From positions 174,265 through 238,264 of the forward strand of contig JAUIAP010000008.1 in NCBI GenBank assembly GCA_030425205.1: a DNA stretch of 64,000 nt. Reading direction: 5' to 3'. Below the pieces are notes generated by a model. The model worked only from the letters and a program-made list of their open reading frames with translations, had not been told where the DNA came from and made no database searches. Position numbers and translations under genes: made by a program. Position 1 is the stretch's first letter. Every line of letters begins with the position of its first letter. This DNA comes from Anaerolineae bacterium. Its GTDB lineage: Bacteria > Chloroflexota > Anaerolineae > Promineifilales > Promineifilaceae. Of the stretch, positions 19,663 to 28,108 are shown piece by piece.

Positions 19663-22554
19663 ATGATGAAACTGAAACGAGCGATCTTTTTTGTATGGGT
19701 GTGTCTGGCGATTGTGGCGTGTGGGAAAGAGTCAACGGCGCGTGTGATTGTGCAGGGTGCTGGCGCGGCAGAGGCTGTGGCACGGGCTGGCGGAACGATT
19801 TCGGCCGATCTTTGGCTGATCGACGGCGTTGCGGCTGAACTGACGCAGAGCCAAATTGCGCAACTCGACGGCTTTATGATTTCGGCCGATAGCGGGGTCA
19901 AATCGGCCGATTGGGATGGCTATGTTTCTAATCGGCGACGTGCGCGGGGCGGCGACCAGCTTGGCGAAGAGTTTATCAACCCCATTGTGCCGTTGCCCGA
20001 TGGTGGCGCAGTTTCCGTCGGTAAACATGGGCTGATGGTCATTTTTAATCAGGATGGCAGCACGCGGGCAACGCACGATCTGGCGACCGACAAGGTGCTA
20101 ACTGCGCCGGTGATTTCGGCCGATGGGACAATCTACTTACTTGCTGAAAGAGCTGTCTACGCCATTGATGCCGCTGGCAATATGCTATGGCAGACGACGC
20201 TCAACCACAAAGTTCACATCAATTTGACACTCCACAACGACCACCTCTACACCGTCGATAAACAGAAAAATTTAGTCGTAATTGACCGTTTGAGCGGTGC
20301 GATTTCCAGTCGTGAGTCACTCAACCTAAAGCACAAAATCGAAACCGAGACCACCAGCGACGCAGATGGCATGTACCTGCTCGACAAAAAAGGGCAGCTT
20401 TACGCCATCACATGGTCGGGCAATTTGCGCTGGACGGTGGAAACAGAGATGGACGACAAGGCTTACGTGCCGTTGGTCGTTGGACAGACTGTTTATGTTG
20501 TGGACAACGATGGGCATGTACGCGGTTATGAGCGTGACAGTGGTGCTGAAATTTTTGCGTTGTCGTTAGAGGAAATCAAGTTTGACCCACAAGTCGCCGA
20601 CGGGCTGATTCTGGTTGAACAGGAACGGCGCGTGCTGCACGTTTCGGCAACTGGCGAAACAGAACGGCTTCTAACTACTCAGGAAAAAGTGCAGCAGATC
20701 GCGGTGCGTGATGGGAAATTACTGATCATCGATGAGAAACACCAACTGCAAATCGTCGATCTCAATAGCGGTGCGGTGCATCAAGCGGTGCAGTTGCCCA
20801 ATAAGGCGCAGGTGCGTCCCGATGTAGATGGGGATGGCAACATCGTTGTTGCAACGGAAGATGGACAGTTGGTGCTGGTTGCGCCAACGGGGGAAGTCGT
20901 TGTGCAGTCGTTGGGAGATAAGGTGGGGATGGATTTCGGCCGAAATGGACACAACGATCTGCTCATTCCGCTCGGCGACAAGGGACAGCGGATTATCACA
21001 GTAGCCCAACTCGCCAATGATTGGTCGGGGCAACCCGATGTGTCACAAAGCGCAGACGGTGACTATCATTTTTATAACCCTACCTCTATCGACGTGGGAG
21101 CCGACCAACTACACGACGCGGGAATCACTGGGGAGCATATTACCATTGCCGTTGTCGATAGTGGCGTTTATTTTGATAAATATGTCAAGGAGACGCTTGG
21201 CTCACAGGTCGAAAAGCAGTTTATCGGTCAGGCTGATTTTGTGGGCAGCGGCACTTGCCAAAGCGACAAAGAGATGACGCAATACGCCAACTACTGCTGG
21301 TCAAATCACAAGAGCAGCGTCGATGCATATGGGCATGGCAGTCATGTCGCGGGCATCATTTGGAATCAGTTTAGAGATAGGAATACGGATGTACGGATGG
21401 GGATCGCACCCGATGCAGATATTTTGAGCGTGCGCGTCTTGGATGAACAGGGGCGCGGCAGCTATAGCGACGTGATCGAAGGGATTCAATATGTCGTTGC
21501 CAACAAGGACCAATTTGCCGTGCGCGTGTTGAATTTGAGTTTGAGCGGCGAAGTGTTGACCCCCTACTTTGCCGACCCGTTGAATCGTGCGGTTGAGCGA
21601 GCATGGGAGGCTGGCATTGTCGTTGTGACGGCGGCGGGGAATACGGATGGATCGGCCGAAAGCATCACCGCGCCCGGCAACGATCCCTACGTCATCACCG
21701 TTGGTGCGGTGGACACCAATCGCACGGCCGCCTACTGGACGGATGACAGCGTTCCCGCATGGTCGGCCAGCGGCCCAACGATGGATGGCTTTGTGAAACC
21801 CGACGTGCTGGCACCCGGCAGCAACGTCGTCTCTTTCATCTACAACGACCCCGACCACAACAACACCGCCTATCTCGCCGAAATTCACCCCGACTACTCC
21901 GAATCGAGCAGCTTTTTCCGCATGAACGGGACGAGCATGGCAACGGCCGTCACATCAGGTGTCGTGGCGTTGATGCTCGATGAAAATGACGATTGGACAC
22001 CCGATCAGGTCAAATATCGCCTCTTGGCAACAGCACGACCCGCGACCGATGGTGATGCCCTCCGTTTCCCGATTTTGCAACAGGGCGCCGGCAGAGTGTG
22101 GGCAACCGCTGCGGCCATGGCGGATTTACCCGATGAACGCGCCAATGCGGGGATGGATATTTCGGCCGATCTTAGTCACGTCTGGCAAAATAGTGAATCG
22201 ACCGATCCGGCCGACAACCCCGCTCTACAAATGCACTATCAAGGGGGTGTTCAGCGCGAAACGGCGGGCGCATTCACCGTCTATTTTATGGAGCGCGACG
22301 GGGTGCGTGAAATTCTTGGATTAGCCGAAAACGGTCACTGGCTCGGTCAAGAAGAGGCCGGTTCAATCGGGCTGATTTTTGGCGATGCTGGTACGTTGAC
22401 GGGTGGCGGATGGGCCTGGTCGACACACCACAGCATCAACGATAGCACCTTCTACTGGGCAGGCACCTACTATTGGAGCGGTGGCTGGGCATGGTCTACC
22501 GGTTGGGATGTGGCAGATTCTATCGATGTTTCAGCGACCCATTGGGTTCCGTAG
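19663..22554 (+). CDS. Lipoprotein subtilase (S8) with inserted beta-propeller
   Basis: The 963-residue protein begins with a lipoprotein signal, lipobox LAIVAC, and a short propeptide-like stretch (residues about 35-80). Residues about 115-445 form a PQQ/WD-like propeller (VISADGTIYLLA, AIDAAGNMLWQTTL, AITWSGNLRWTV). The S8 catalytic domain follows, with Asp in AVVDSGVYF near 497, His in GHGSHVAGI near 557 and Ser in NGTSMATAV near 755, so the triad is complete. The C-terminus is tryptophan-rich, with GGGWAWST and GGWAWSTGW repeats. It should be a lipid-anchored extracellular protease whose propeller may bind substrate or partners (inference). The octamer TCGGCCGA is dense at the 5' end, with three copies within about 110 bp. 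A hairpin terminator follows at 22612. Confidence 0.85.
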   Translation: MMKLKRAIFFVWVCLAIVACGKESTARVIVQGAGAAEAVARAGGTISADLWLIDGVAAELTQSQIAQLDGFMISADSGVKSADWDGYVSNRRRARGGDQLGEEFINPIVPLPDGGAVSVGKHGLMVIFNQDGSTRATHDLATDKVLTAPVISADGTIYLLAERAVYAIDAAGNMLWQTTLNHKVHINLTLHNDHLYTVDKQKNLVVIDRLSGAISSRESLNLKHKIETETTSDADGMYLLDKKGQLYAITWSGNLRWTVETEMDDKAYVPLVVGQTVYVVDNDGHVRGYERDSGAEIFALSLEEIKFDPQVADGLILVEQERRVLHVSATGETERLLTTQEKVQQIAVRDGKLLIIDEKHQLQIVDLNSGAVHQAVQLPNKAQVRPDVDGDGNIVVATEDGQLVLVAPTGEVVVQSLGDKVGMDFGRNGHNDLLIPLGDKGQRIITVAQLANDWSGQPDVSQSADGDYHFYNPTSIDVGADQLHDAGITGEHITIAVVDSGVYFDKYVKETLGSQVEKQFIGQADFVGSGTCQSDKEMTQYANYCWSNHKSSVDAYGHGSHVAGIIWNQFRDRNTDVRMGIAPDADILSVRVLDEQGRGSYSDVIEGIQYVVANKDQFAVRVLNLSLSGEVLTPYFADPLNRAVERAWEAGIVVVTAAGNTDGSAESITAPGNDPYVITVGAVDTNRTAAYWTDDSVPAWSASGPTMDGFVKPDVLAPGSNVVSFIYNDPDHNNTAYLAEIHPDYSESSSFFRMNGTSMATAVTSGVVALMLDENDDWTPDQVKYRLLATARPATDGDALRFPILQQGAGRVWATAAAMADLPDERANAGMDISADLSHVWQNSESTDPADNPALQMHYQGGVQRETAGAFTVYFMERDGVREILGLAENGHWLGQEEAGSIGLIFGDAGTLTGGGWAWSTHHSINDSTFYWAGTYYWSGGWAWSTGWDVADSIDVSATHWVP

Positions 22555-22611
22555 ATTTTTGGGTATGGGTGAGTGTCTTTAAGTTTTCGCCACCCATCTT
22601 AGTGCGTGGTG

Positions 22612-22669
22612 CGTGGTGCGTGATTCGTATCCACTTCACGCACCACGAATCACGCACCACGTTTTTTTT
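22612..22669 (+). terminator. Terminator built from heptamer repeats
   Basis: Arms CGTGGTGCGTGATTCGT (22612-22628) and its exact complement (22645-22661) form a 17-bp stem followed by eight T residues. The arms are made of the GCGTGGT heptamer family found elsewhere in the window. It lies 58 nt after the subtilase stop. Confidence 0.8.
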
Positions 22670-22705
22670 GTGACGGAAACTTCGTAACACGAACAGTATA
22701 CTGGC

Positions 22706-24079
22706 CTACCGAATAAAGCTGGCGTATACCCAACCAATCGGTGTCAACGTCTTTTTGACTGGATCGTAGAGATCGCTGACCGTAAATTCACCGCTGGCAT
22801 CGTGGACGCTAAACCAGAACCACCACTGGACGAGGTGATTGTTGTCTTGGGGGTAGCCGATGGTGGGATCGGCCGAATTTAACAAATACTGCACCACCCC
22901 ACGCATATACGCCGCCACCACATCGGGTGGAAATCCGAAGTCGGCTGGCATCAAAATCCCCATCTCCGTGATCGCCAATGGCACATCCTGATACCCATTT
23001 TGCGCCATCCAACGCCGAAATTCGGTGATCAGACGTGTGATCTCTTGTACATCGTTGTGGTCATCAATTTCATAGAGATTCCCCGCATTCACATCGGTCA
23101 TGCCCGGCGGAATCTCAACACCCCAACTGTCGCGTTCCTCGCGCAAGATGTACGCATGTAGCGTCCAAACATCAACAGGCATGGCAACCCCATACTTACT
23201 TTTGTATGCCTTCAGCACATTGTCTAGGTAGGTTCGGCGTAACGGCGTGGGTGTTGATACGGCACCGATTGCCACTTGTGCGCTCGGGTCTTGCTTTTTG
23301 ATATAGTGATAGAGTTGGTTGTACAACTCCGCATAGCGTTCGGCCGTGACGCTATCTTGCCAAATGACGTCTGGCTCATTGCCGATGATCCACGTGTCGC
23401 CGGTGCGCGCCTGCAAAATCGCGTCGATTGTCTGATAGCTGGTGACAACCCCCCGCTGGGAGAGCCGAATCGTCTGCCAACTGACATTGACGTTGGGCAA
23501 CGCCGTGCTGACATCGGACACCCCCCAACTCAAGAAGGAACCAAATTTCAACCCCGCACTGTATGCCGTGGCGGCCGTCGCCGATGACCCTGTAATGCCA
23601 AACCGTTCACGCTGGGTGATGCTAAACCCGCTCTGTGTTGCACAGTTGGCAACTGGAATGATTAACACTTGACCGACGTGAAAATCATTATGATCCGCAA
23701 GGTCGTTTGCATCTAGTAACGCTTGCAATGTAATCCCAAACTTCCACGCTATTTTGCCCAAGTTATCGCCGGGCTGAACCGTGTAATGCTGTGTTGCGCA
23801 CGTTGTATCTGCCCGGCAATTTGCGGCAGGAATCACCAGCACTTGACCGACATGAAAATCATTGTGATCTTCAAGATCGTTTGCGTCCAACAGCTCTTGT
23901 AGCGTAATACCAAACTTCCACGCTATTTTGCCCAAGTTATCGCCGGGCTGAACGGTATAGCTTTGCGGCGCACAATTGGCGGTGGCCGCTTCCGCTTGGA
24001 TCGTTGTTCCATTTAGGTTCAAGACAAAACCAAATAACAAGATAATTGCAACGATGGAAATGAGACGAGTAGGATTCAT
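22706..24079 (-). CDS. LysM-LysM glycoside hydrolase-like secreted protein
   Basis: The 457-residue protein has a signal peptide, then two LysM domains (about residues 40-90 and 95-145), both starting YTVQPGDNLGKIAWKFGITL and differing at only a few residues. The C-terminal 300 residues look like a TIM-barrel glycosidase of the GH5/GH39 type, with IIGNEPD near residue 230 as the likely acid/base glutamate and ITEMG near 370 as the likely nucleophile. LysM domains bind N-acetylglucosamine polymers, so a peptidoglycan- or chitin-directed activity is plausible. It is convergent with the subtilase lipoprotein. I see no clear Shine-Dalgarno before ATG 24079. Confidence 0.75.
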   Translation of the reverse strand: MNPTRLISIVAIILLFGFVLNLNGTTIQAEAATANCAPQSYTVQPGDNLGKIAWKFGITLQELLDANDLEDHNDFHVGQVLVIPAANCRADTTCATQHYTVQPGDNLGKIAWKFGITLQALLDANDLADHNDFHVGQVLIIPVANCATQSGFSITQRERFGITGSSATAATAYSAGLKFGSFLSWGVSDVSTALPNVNVSWQTIRLSQRGVVTSYQTIDAILQARTGDTWIIGNEPDVIWQDSVTAERYAELYNQLYHYIKKQDPSAQVAIGAVSTPTPLRRTYLDNVLKAYKSKYGVAMPVDVWTLHAYILREERDSWGVEIPPGMTDVNAGNLYEIDDHNDVQEITRLITEFRRWMAQNGYQDVPLAITEMGILMPADFGFPPDVVAAYMRGVVQYLLNSADPTIGYPQDNNHLVQWWFWFSVHDASGEFTVSDLYDPVKKTLTPIGWVYASFIR

Positions 24080-24140
24080 GATGTTTATGCCTGTGCAGAA
24101 AGTTGCGGCTGTTTGGGATTTCGTTGAGGTTGGTGATGGT

Positions 24141-24168
24141 GCGTATTGCGTATTGCGTGTTGCGTATT
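24141..24168. repeat. GCGTATT-type heptamer tandem repeat
   Basis: Four consecutive heptamers: GCGTATT, GCGTATT, GCGTGTT, GCGTATT. The same family is found at 22604, 31233, 45527, 51555, 53748 and 56223. Confidence 0.8.
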
Positions 24169-24323
24169 GACTTCTGGATATGCACCATGCACCGTGTAAT
24201 AGGTCGCGTCAACCCCTTGGATAGCTAGAGTCCCAAATTGCCTTTCATTGCAAGAGACTATTTTCGCAAGTTAATGTCACACTGATATGAGTTACGCACT
24301 TGTTACACGGCAAAATAAGTCCT

Positions 24324-24455
24324 GTCATACCTGCGAAGGCAGGAATCCATTCTTTTCTAAGACTGGATTCCCGCCTTCGCGGGAACGACGACGCAGTAAA
24401 ATTTACTTTACACTTTACTTAAAGTGGATGTTTCGGGATTTGGAAATCCCGAAAC
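24324..24455. repeat. REP-like double hairpin copy B plus 26-bp palindrome
   Basis: The REP part (24324-24390) parallels copy A at 9651, with halves CCTGCGAAGGCAGG and CCCGCCTTCGCGGG. The palindrome at 24430-24455 is identical to that at 9722-9747. The same two elements thus occur in the same order at both places, though here about 40 bp apart. Confidence 0.75.
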
Positions 24456-24591
24456 ACGAGTACCAGTTAGGCAACTGCGTAACTTCTAGCTGAAAGAGTA
24501 AGCATAGCGAGTGCGTACCAATGATCCACATTGTATCGGGTCATCTGAATGGATTATTAGTTTTAGCAAGGTGGGATTTGGATGTTCATCG

Positions 24592-24608
24592 TGTTCCACG
24601 TGAAAACA
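24592..24608. promoter_or_regulatory. parS-like centromere site
   Basis: The sequence TGTTCCACGTGAAAACA equals the bacterial parS consensus TGTTCCACGTGAAACA over its first 14 bases, then has one extra A. It lies about 600 nt from the ParA-like gene. Whether it is used by a chromosomal ParB (not in the window) or is degenerate cannot be told. Confidence 0.5.
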
Positions 24609-24737
24609 TTCATGATAAGAGCATCTGCTAAATCTTTCGTTGGCAAAGTCTTTCGTTCGGTTGTGAAATGTCAACAAGCGCAGTTTCCGAGACACGTGAA
24701 GGGGTGCTACTGCTATGTTTTCTCCTTCATTTCGCCC

Positions 24738-24762
24738 AAATGCTTGCAAACGTGTATAAACG
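24738..24762. repeat. Left 25-bp inverted repeat of partition cassette
   Basis: AAATGCTTGCA, two bases, CGTGTATAAACG. Its inverted partner at 25995-26019 matches at 23 of 25 positions. This copy ends 1 base before the stop codon of the ribbon-helix-helix gene. Confidence 0.75.
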
Positions 24763-24763
24763 C

Positions 24764-25213
24764 TTACTTTTTTGCACGTTTGCTAGCTTGCTCTTTAGCC
24801 TGCTGAAAAAGGAAGCTCCCCTCCTGATTTTCTTCGAAGTCACGTAACAAGAGTAACAGCCCCGTTTCAACCATCAAACTCTTACTTGCATCGCGCGCAT
24901 CGACGCCCATCATGCGAAGCTGCATCTTCAGCAGGTCGAGCTGCATCTGAATGCCCGTATCAACATAAACGGAAAAGGTTTTACGCTGCCCTGTCAGGGA
25001 AACATTGGCCACACCTGATTGCAGGTCAGGCTTTTTACTTTTTTGCGTTCTTGCTGGCTTACGTGTTTGCGTGTTTGCTGGTTTGCTTGCATTTGTTTTT
25101 GCTGGCTTACTTGTATTCTCACGCAGCTGTGCCGCTGTGGACTTTGGAGGTGGTGCCTCCTGAGTGATGGGGTTTAACAGGTCGTCAATTGACGGCATCT
25201 TCTTCTTGCTCAT
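24764..25213 (-). CDS. Ribbon-helix-helix-like partner of ParA
   Basis: The 149-residue protein has a Lys/Pro/Ala-rich N-terminal half with SKPAKT- and RKPART-type repeats. The C-terminal half begins KTFSVYVDTGIQMQLDLL and continues to SKSLMVETGLLLLLRDF, a strand-helix-helix pattern typical of ribbon-helix-helix DNA-binding proteins that partner small ParA ATPases (ParG, Omega and similar). The start at 25213 has AAGGA upstream and overlaps the ParA gene by 29 nt, indicating translational coupling. The basic N-terminal tail may act as the flexible ParA-stimulating arm (inference). No HTH ParB or CTPase motif is present. Confidence 0.65.
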   Translation of the reverse strand: MSKKKMPSIDDLLNPITQEAPPPKSTAAQLRENTSKPAKTNASKPANTQTRKPARTQKSKKPDLQSGVANVSLTGQRKTFSVYVDTGIQMQLDLLKMQLRMMGVDARDASKSLMVETGLLLLLRDFEENQEGSFLFQQAKEQASKRAKK

Positions 25214-25937
25214 CTGCGAGAATCCTTTCGACTAGGCGGGTGTAATCGGCCGATCCCCGCGAACTAGGCGCATATTCAAAAATTGTCTGTCCAAATGCAG
25301 GGGCTTCACTCACCTTCACATCGACGCGAATCGGCTCGCAGAACTGCGCCCCAAATCGCTCGCGCAACTGTGACTCAAACTCCCCCGTCTGTCCCCGCCG
25401 CACATCCTTCATGGTCGGCAGCACATAGCGCAACTGCGCGGCCCCAATGCGCTCCATGCGTTGCTGATAATCGAGCAACCCCTGCACACCCAGCGTCTCC
25501 ATCGTGACGGGACATAACACTTCACGTGCGGCAAATAAAACGTTGACGGCCAACGTATCCCAGCCCGGTGCGTTGTCGATCAAGATATAGTTAAAGTAGG
25601 GAGCCAGCGGTGTCAACAGCTCATCCAACTGTCGCTCGATGTTGTACTCAGCCTGCCCAAATTCCCGTTTAAGGCGGGCAATCGATTCGCCACCTGCCAA
25701 CAGGTAGAGATTGTCGCGGGCTTCCTCAAGGACTTCTCCGGGGGCTGTGCCGCTGGCGAGATCATAAAGGCCAGATTTCGGCCGAATTCCCAATGAGCGG
25801 GCCGCCTGACCCTGTGTGTCGGTGTCGATCAGCAAAACTCGCCGCTCTTGCGCCGCCAGTCCTGCCGCTAGATTGACGGCCGTTGTTGTTTTGCCAACGC
25901 CGCCTTTACTCAATGCAATTGCTATTGTTCGTGTCAT
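25185..25937 (-). CDS. ParA-family partition ATPase
   Basis: The start is placed at ATG 25937 (MTRTIAIALSKGGVGKTT), because the upstream extension is unconserved-looking; the product has 250 residues. It carries the deviant Walker A motif SKGGVGKTT at about residues 9-17, the LLIDTDTQGQAA segment with the A' aspartates, and YILIDNAPGWDTLAVN as Walker B. This is a small ParA without an N-terminal DNA-binding domain, like plasmid type Ib or chromosomal Soj proteins. It would move a centromere-bound complex across the nucleoid. It is upstream of and overlaps the ribbon-helix-helix gene. Direct repeats of ACGCTTGCA lie just upstream of the start. Confidence 0.85.
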   Translation of the reverse strand: MTRTIAIALSKGGVGKTTTAVNLAAGLAAQERRVLLIDTDTQGQAARSLGIRPKSGLYDLASGTAPGEVLEEARDNLYLLAGGESIARLKREFGQAEYNIERQLDELLTPLAPYFNYILIDNAPGWDTLAVNVLFAAREVLCPVTMETLGVQGLLDYQQRMERIGAAQLRYVLPTMKDVRRGQTGEFESQLRERFGAQFCEPIRVDVKVSEAPAFGQTIFEYAPSSRGSADYTRLVERILADEQEEDAVN

Positions 25938-25963
25938 AGTCGCAATTATGACCAAAAGCATAA

Positions 25964-25988
25964 ACGCTTGCAAGTAAGTACGCTTGCA
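25964..25988. promoter_or_regulatory. Iteron-like direct repeats upstream of parA
   Basis: ACGCTTGCA occurs at 25964-25972 and 25980-25988, 16 bp apart. A near-inverted copy, TGCAAGCAT, sits in the right inverted repeat at 26009-26017. The position suits an operator or partition site for the ribbon-helix-helix protein. Confidence 0.5.
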
Positions 25989-25994
25989 CTTTTA

Positions 25995-26019
25995 CGTTTA
26001 TACACGAATGCAAGCATTT
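25995..26019. repeat. Right 25-bp inverted repeat of partition cassette
   Basis: CGTTTATACACG, two bases, TGCAAGCATTT, the inverted partner of 24738-24762 with two central mismatches. It lies 57 nt upstream of the parA start. Confidence 0.75.
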
Positions 26020-26187
26020 AGATATTGAGGCACGGCGCAGACTACAACAAGACAAACACATAGCAGACAGCAACACATCTCAACTTGCAATCTCTCACAC
26101 CCGACGCGCCACGCACAAACACGCACCCATCGAAACAAAACGCCAGCCGTGTGTATAATTCCATCTCAACAACTCGTAAGGCAAAGT

Positions 26188-27042
26188 ATGGAAGATTCAA
26201 AACAGCTAACAGTTATCGAACAACGCGACGTTGCCTTTTATGGCGATGAGCTAACTGCCGTGCGGGCAGATGATGGGCATGTCTATGTTTCAGTGCGCCA
26301 TCTGTGCCAAGCACTTGACCTCGATAGAACGGCACAGGTGCGCCGCATCCGTCGTCATGACATTTTAGATGAGGGGTACAAAGGGGGTGCCATTTTGGCA
26401 TCCCCTTCCAAAAGTGGGGTAGGGGGGGGTGAACAACAGGCGGGATTGTTGCGTGTTGACCTGATCCCACTCTGGTTATCGGGGTTGCGTGCCAGCATGG
26501 TGCGCGAGGAAATTCGGCCGAAAATCAAACAGTTCCAGCGAGAAGCTGCCCGTGTACTCTGGGAGGCGTTTCGCAGTGGCGAACTATCGGTTGATCATGA
26601 CTTCTCCGATTTGCTGCAACAAGACGAATCGCCCAGCGTTCAAGCCTACAAAATGCTCGCCGCTTTAACGCGCATGGCAAAGCAGCAAATCTTGATCGAA
26701 AATCGGCTCAATGAGCAAGGGCTGGCAATCACGCACAACACGATGACGCTTGGCGATTTGGCGCAACGGATGGAAAGTCTTGAGGCAGATATCGGTCGAG
26801 ATGACCGACTGATCGCCAGTTCACAGGCGGTGCAGATTGCACAAGCAGTCAAGGCGATTGCACTTGAACTCGGCAAACGCTCCCGCCGCAATGAATTTGG
26901 TGGCGTTTATGGCGAGTTGCACCGCCGTTTTGAAATCCCCGAATATCGCCTCCTAGCTGCCCATCGCTTTGACGAGGCGATGACCTTTTTGCGCGATTGG
27001 TATGGCACCATCACAGATGATGATCAGGTGGTGCCATTTTAG
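26188..27042 (+). CDS. P22-antirepressor-like (phage antirepressor N-terminal domain) protein
   Basis: The 284-residue product starts at ATG 26188 behind TAAGG. The N-terminal domain, with VAFYGDELTAVRADDGHVYV, SVRHLCQALDLDRTAQVRRI and LLRVDLIPLWLSGL, and then QFQREAARVLWEAFRSGEL, matches the pattern of P22_AR_N/BRO-type antirepressor domains. A predicted coiled segment (LAQRMESLEADIGRDDR) follows. The C-terminus, RNEFGGVYGELHRRFEIPEYRLL, resembles the DNA-binding-like ends seen in such proteins. In phages they inactivate repressors; chromosomal copies in this group of bacteria appear to be free-standing. No integrase or structural phage gene is nearby, so this is probably not a prophage. Confidence 0.7.
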   Translation: MEDSKQLTVIEQRDVAFYGDELTAVRADDGHVYVSVRHLCQALDLDRTAQVRRIRRHDILDEGYKGGAILASPSKSGVGGGEQQAGLLRVDLIPLWLSGLRASMVREEIRPKIKQFQREAARVLWEAFRSGELSVDHDFSDLLQQDESPSVQAYKMLAALTRMAKQQILIENRLNEQGLAITHNTMTLGDLAQRMESLEADIGRDDRLIASSQAVQIAQAVKAIALELGKRSRRNEFGGVYGELHRRFEIPEYRLLAAHRFDEAMTFLRDWYGTITDDDQVVPF

Positions 27043-27138
27043 CCGTTGAATGAGAATTAATATAACTATTGGAAATGCTACAATACGGCTTGTATCTATT
27101 TGAACGGATTACCACGATCTGCTACACTGGCAATCGAT

Positions 27139-28041
27139 ATGAGTACGCCAAATGAAACTTCTCCCGAACAATCAGATACGCCCGTTGTCGTGTCAGCACC
27201 ACCATCCACAGAGGTCGCTGACACAGCCGTGATCGAGTCTCCAACTGACAATCCAGAGACAGTCGCGGATCAATCATCTCAGAAGGATGAGGTCAGTAAA
27301 GTTTCCGATTCACCAGAAGAAGTGAATGCCGCAGTCAAGCAGATCGCCACAGCGTTAACCGAAGAAAACACCTATTTGATCAAACGCATCGTCAATGAGA
27401 TCGGTGTTGAACGGTCAATGCAAATTTTTGATAAGGCGGTTGAGGTTGAAGCTGGCGAAGGCATCATGACCCGCGATGGCTCACGCCGTCGTACACCGGG
27501 TGGCGTATTCTTTTTCTTGGTGCGTGGGCGCATCTCCAAAGAGCAGTATTTCAGCATTTGGGAACGACCACAACCGTTTTACCGCAAACAGAAACAGCCA
27601 CAACAAAAACCGCCACCGCAAAAGCGTGCCCCGCAAAAAAAGAAAAAGGCCGAGCCCCTGCGTTGGGCAGCGCGGCTAGCCTTGTTCAACGAAGTGGCCG
27701 GTGAGCATGGTCAGGTCAGTAGTGCAGAAGTGAAGCTAATCGGCCGACCGATCAAAGTTTTGCCGCGTGGGAATGTCGTGATTCTCACCTTGCGCAATCG
27801 CTCCCAACCACCATTGCCACGGGCGTTGCCCCAAGTGGAGGAGGATGGCACCGTTTTCCTCGTTTTCCTGACGCTCAAGCAGTGGAAAAAGATCGCCGAC
27901 TCGATGGAAGAGGCATCTGATAAAGTGATCGTAACAGGGTACCCAGTTTATAGCGGCAAACTCAACGCGATTGCCGTTTGGGCGCAGCGTGTCACAACGG
28001 TCAACATGGAAAAGGCACGACACGCAGCGAAGACCAGTTAG
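27139..28041 (+). CDS. Bacterial PHAX-type RNA-binding domain protein
   Basis: The 300-residue protein (ATG 27139; a TTG at 27100 is an alternative) begins with an acidic, Ser/Thr/Pro-rich stretch of about 60 residues. Residues about 65-145 read ALTEENTYLIKRIVNEIGVE, then FDKAVEVEAGEGIMTRDGSR, then RRTPGGVFFFLVRGRISKEQ. These match the RNA-binding domain of eukaryotic PHAX (phosphorylated adapter of snRNA export), which also exists in some bacteria. A lysine/proline/glutamine linker (PQQKPPPQKRAPQKKKK) leads to a C-terminal domain of about 125 residues that I do not recognise. An RNA-binding role is inferred; the RNA target is unknown. Neighbours suggest a plasmid-like accessory segment. Confidence 0.65.
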   Translation: MSTPNETSPEQSDTPVVVSAPPSTEVADTAVIESPTDNPETVADQSSQKDEVSKVSDSPEEVNAAVKQIATALTEENTYLIKRIVNEIGVERSMQIFDKAVEVEAGEGIMTRDGSRRRTPGGVFFFLVRGRISKEQYFSIWERPQPFYRKQKQPQQKPPPQKRAPQKKKKAEPLRWAARLALFNEVAGEHGQVSSAEVKLIGRPIKVLPRGNVVILTLRNRSQPPLPRALPQVEEDGTVFLVFLTLKQWKKIADSMEEASDKVIVTGYPVYSGKLNAIAVWAQRVTTVNMEKARHAAKTS

Positions 28042-28108
28042 TGCATTTAGACGCAAGGTGAGGTTCCCCGAATTGTGATTCGTTCACCCTCTCCTTCCCA
28101 ATTCCAAC

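Larger units (their letters stand above)
24080..24763. other. Repeat-rich spacer with REP, palindrome and parS-like site
   Basis: No credible gene is visible in these 684 nt. The contents from left to right are a heptamer tandem repeat (24141-24168), a REP-like double hairpin (24324-24390), a 26-bp palindrome (24430-24455), a parS-like sequence (24592-24608) and the left inverted repeat of the partition cassette (24738-24762). Confidence 0.6.

Noticed and set aside
24080..28041. Prophage or integrated plasmid
   Set aside because: Antirepressor-like and ParA genes are present, but no integrase, replication, capsid or att-like repeats were found; only the partition cassette has inverted ends.
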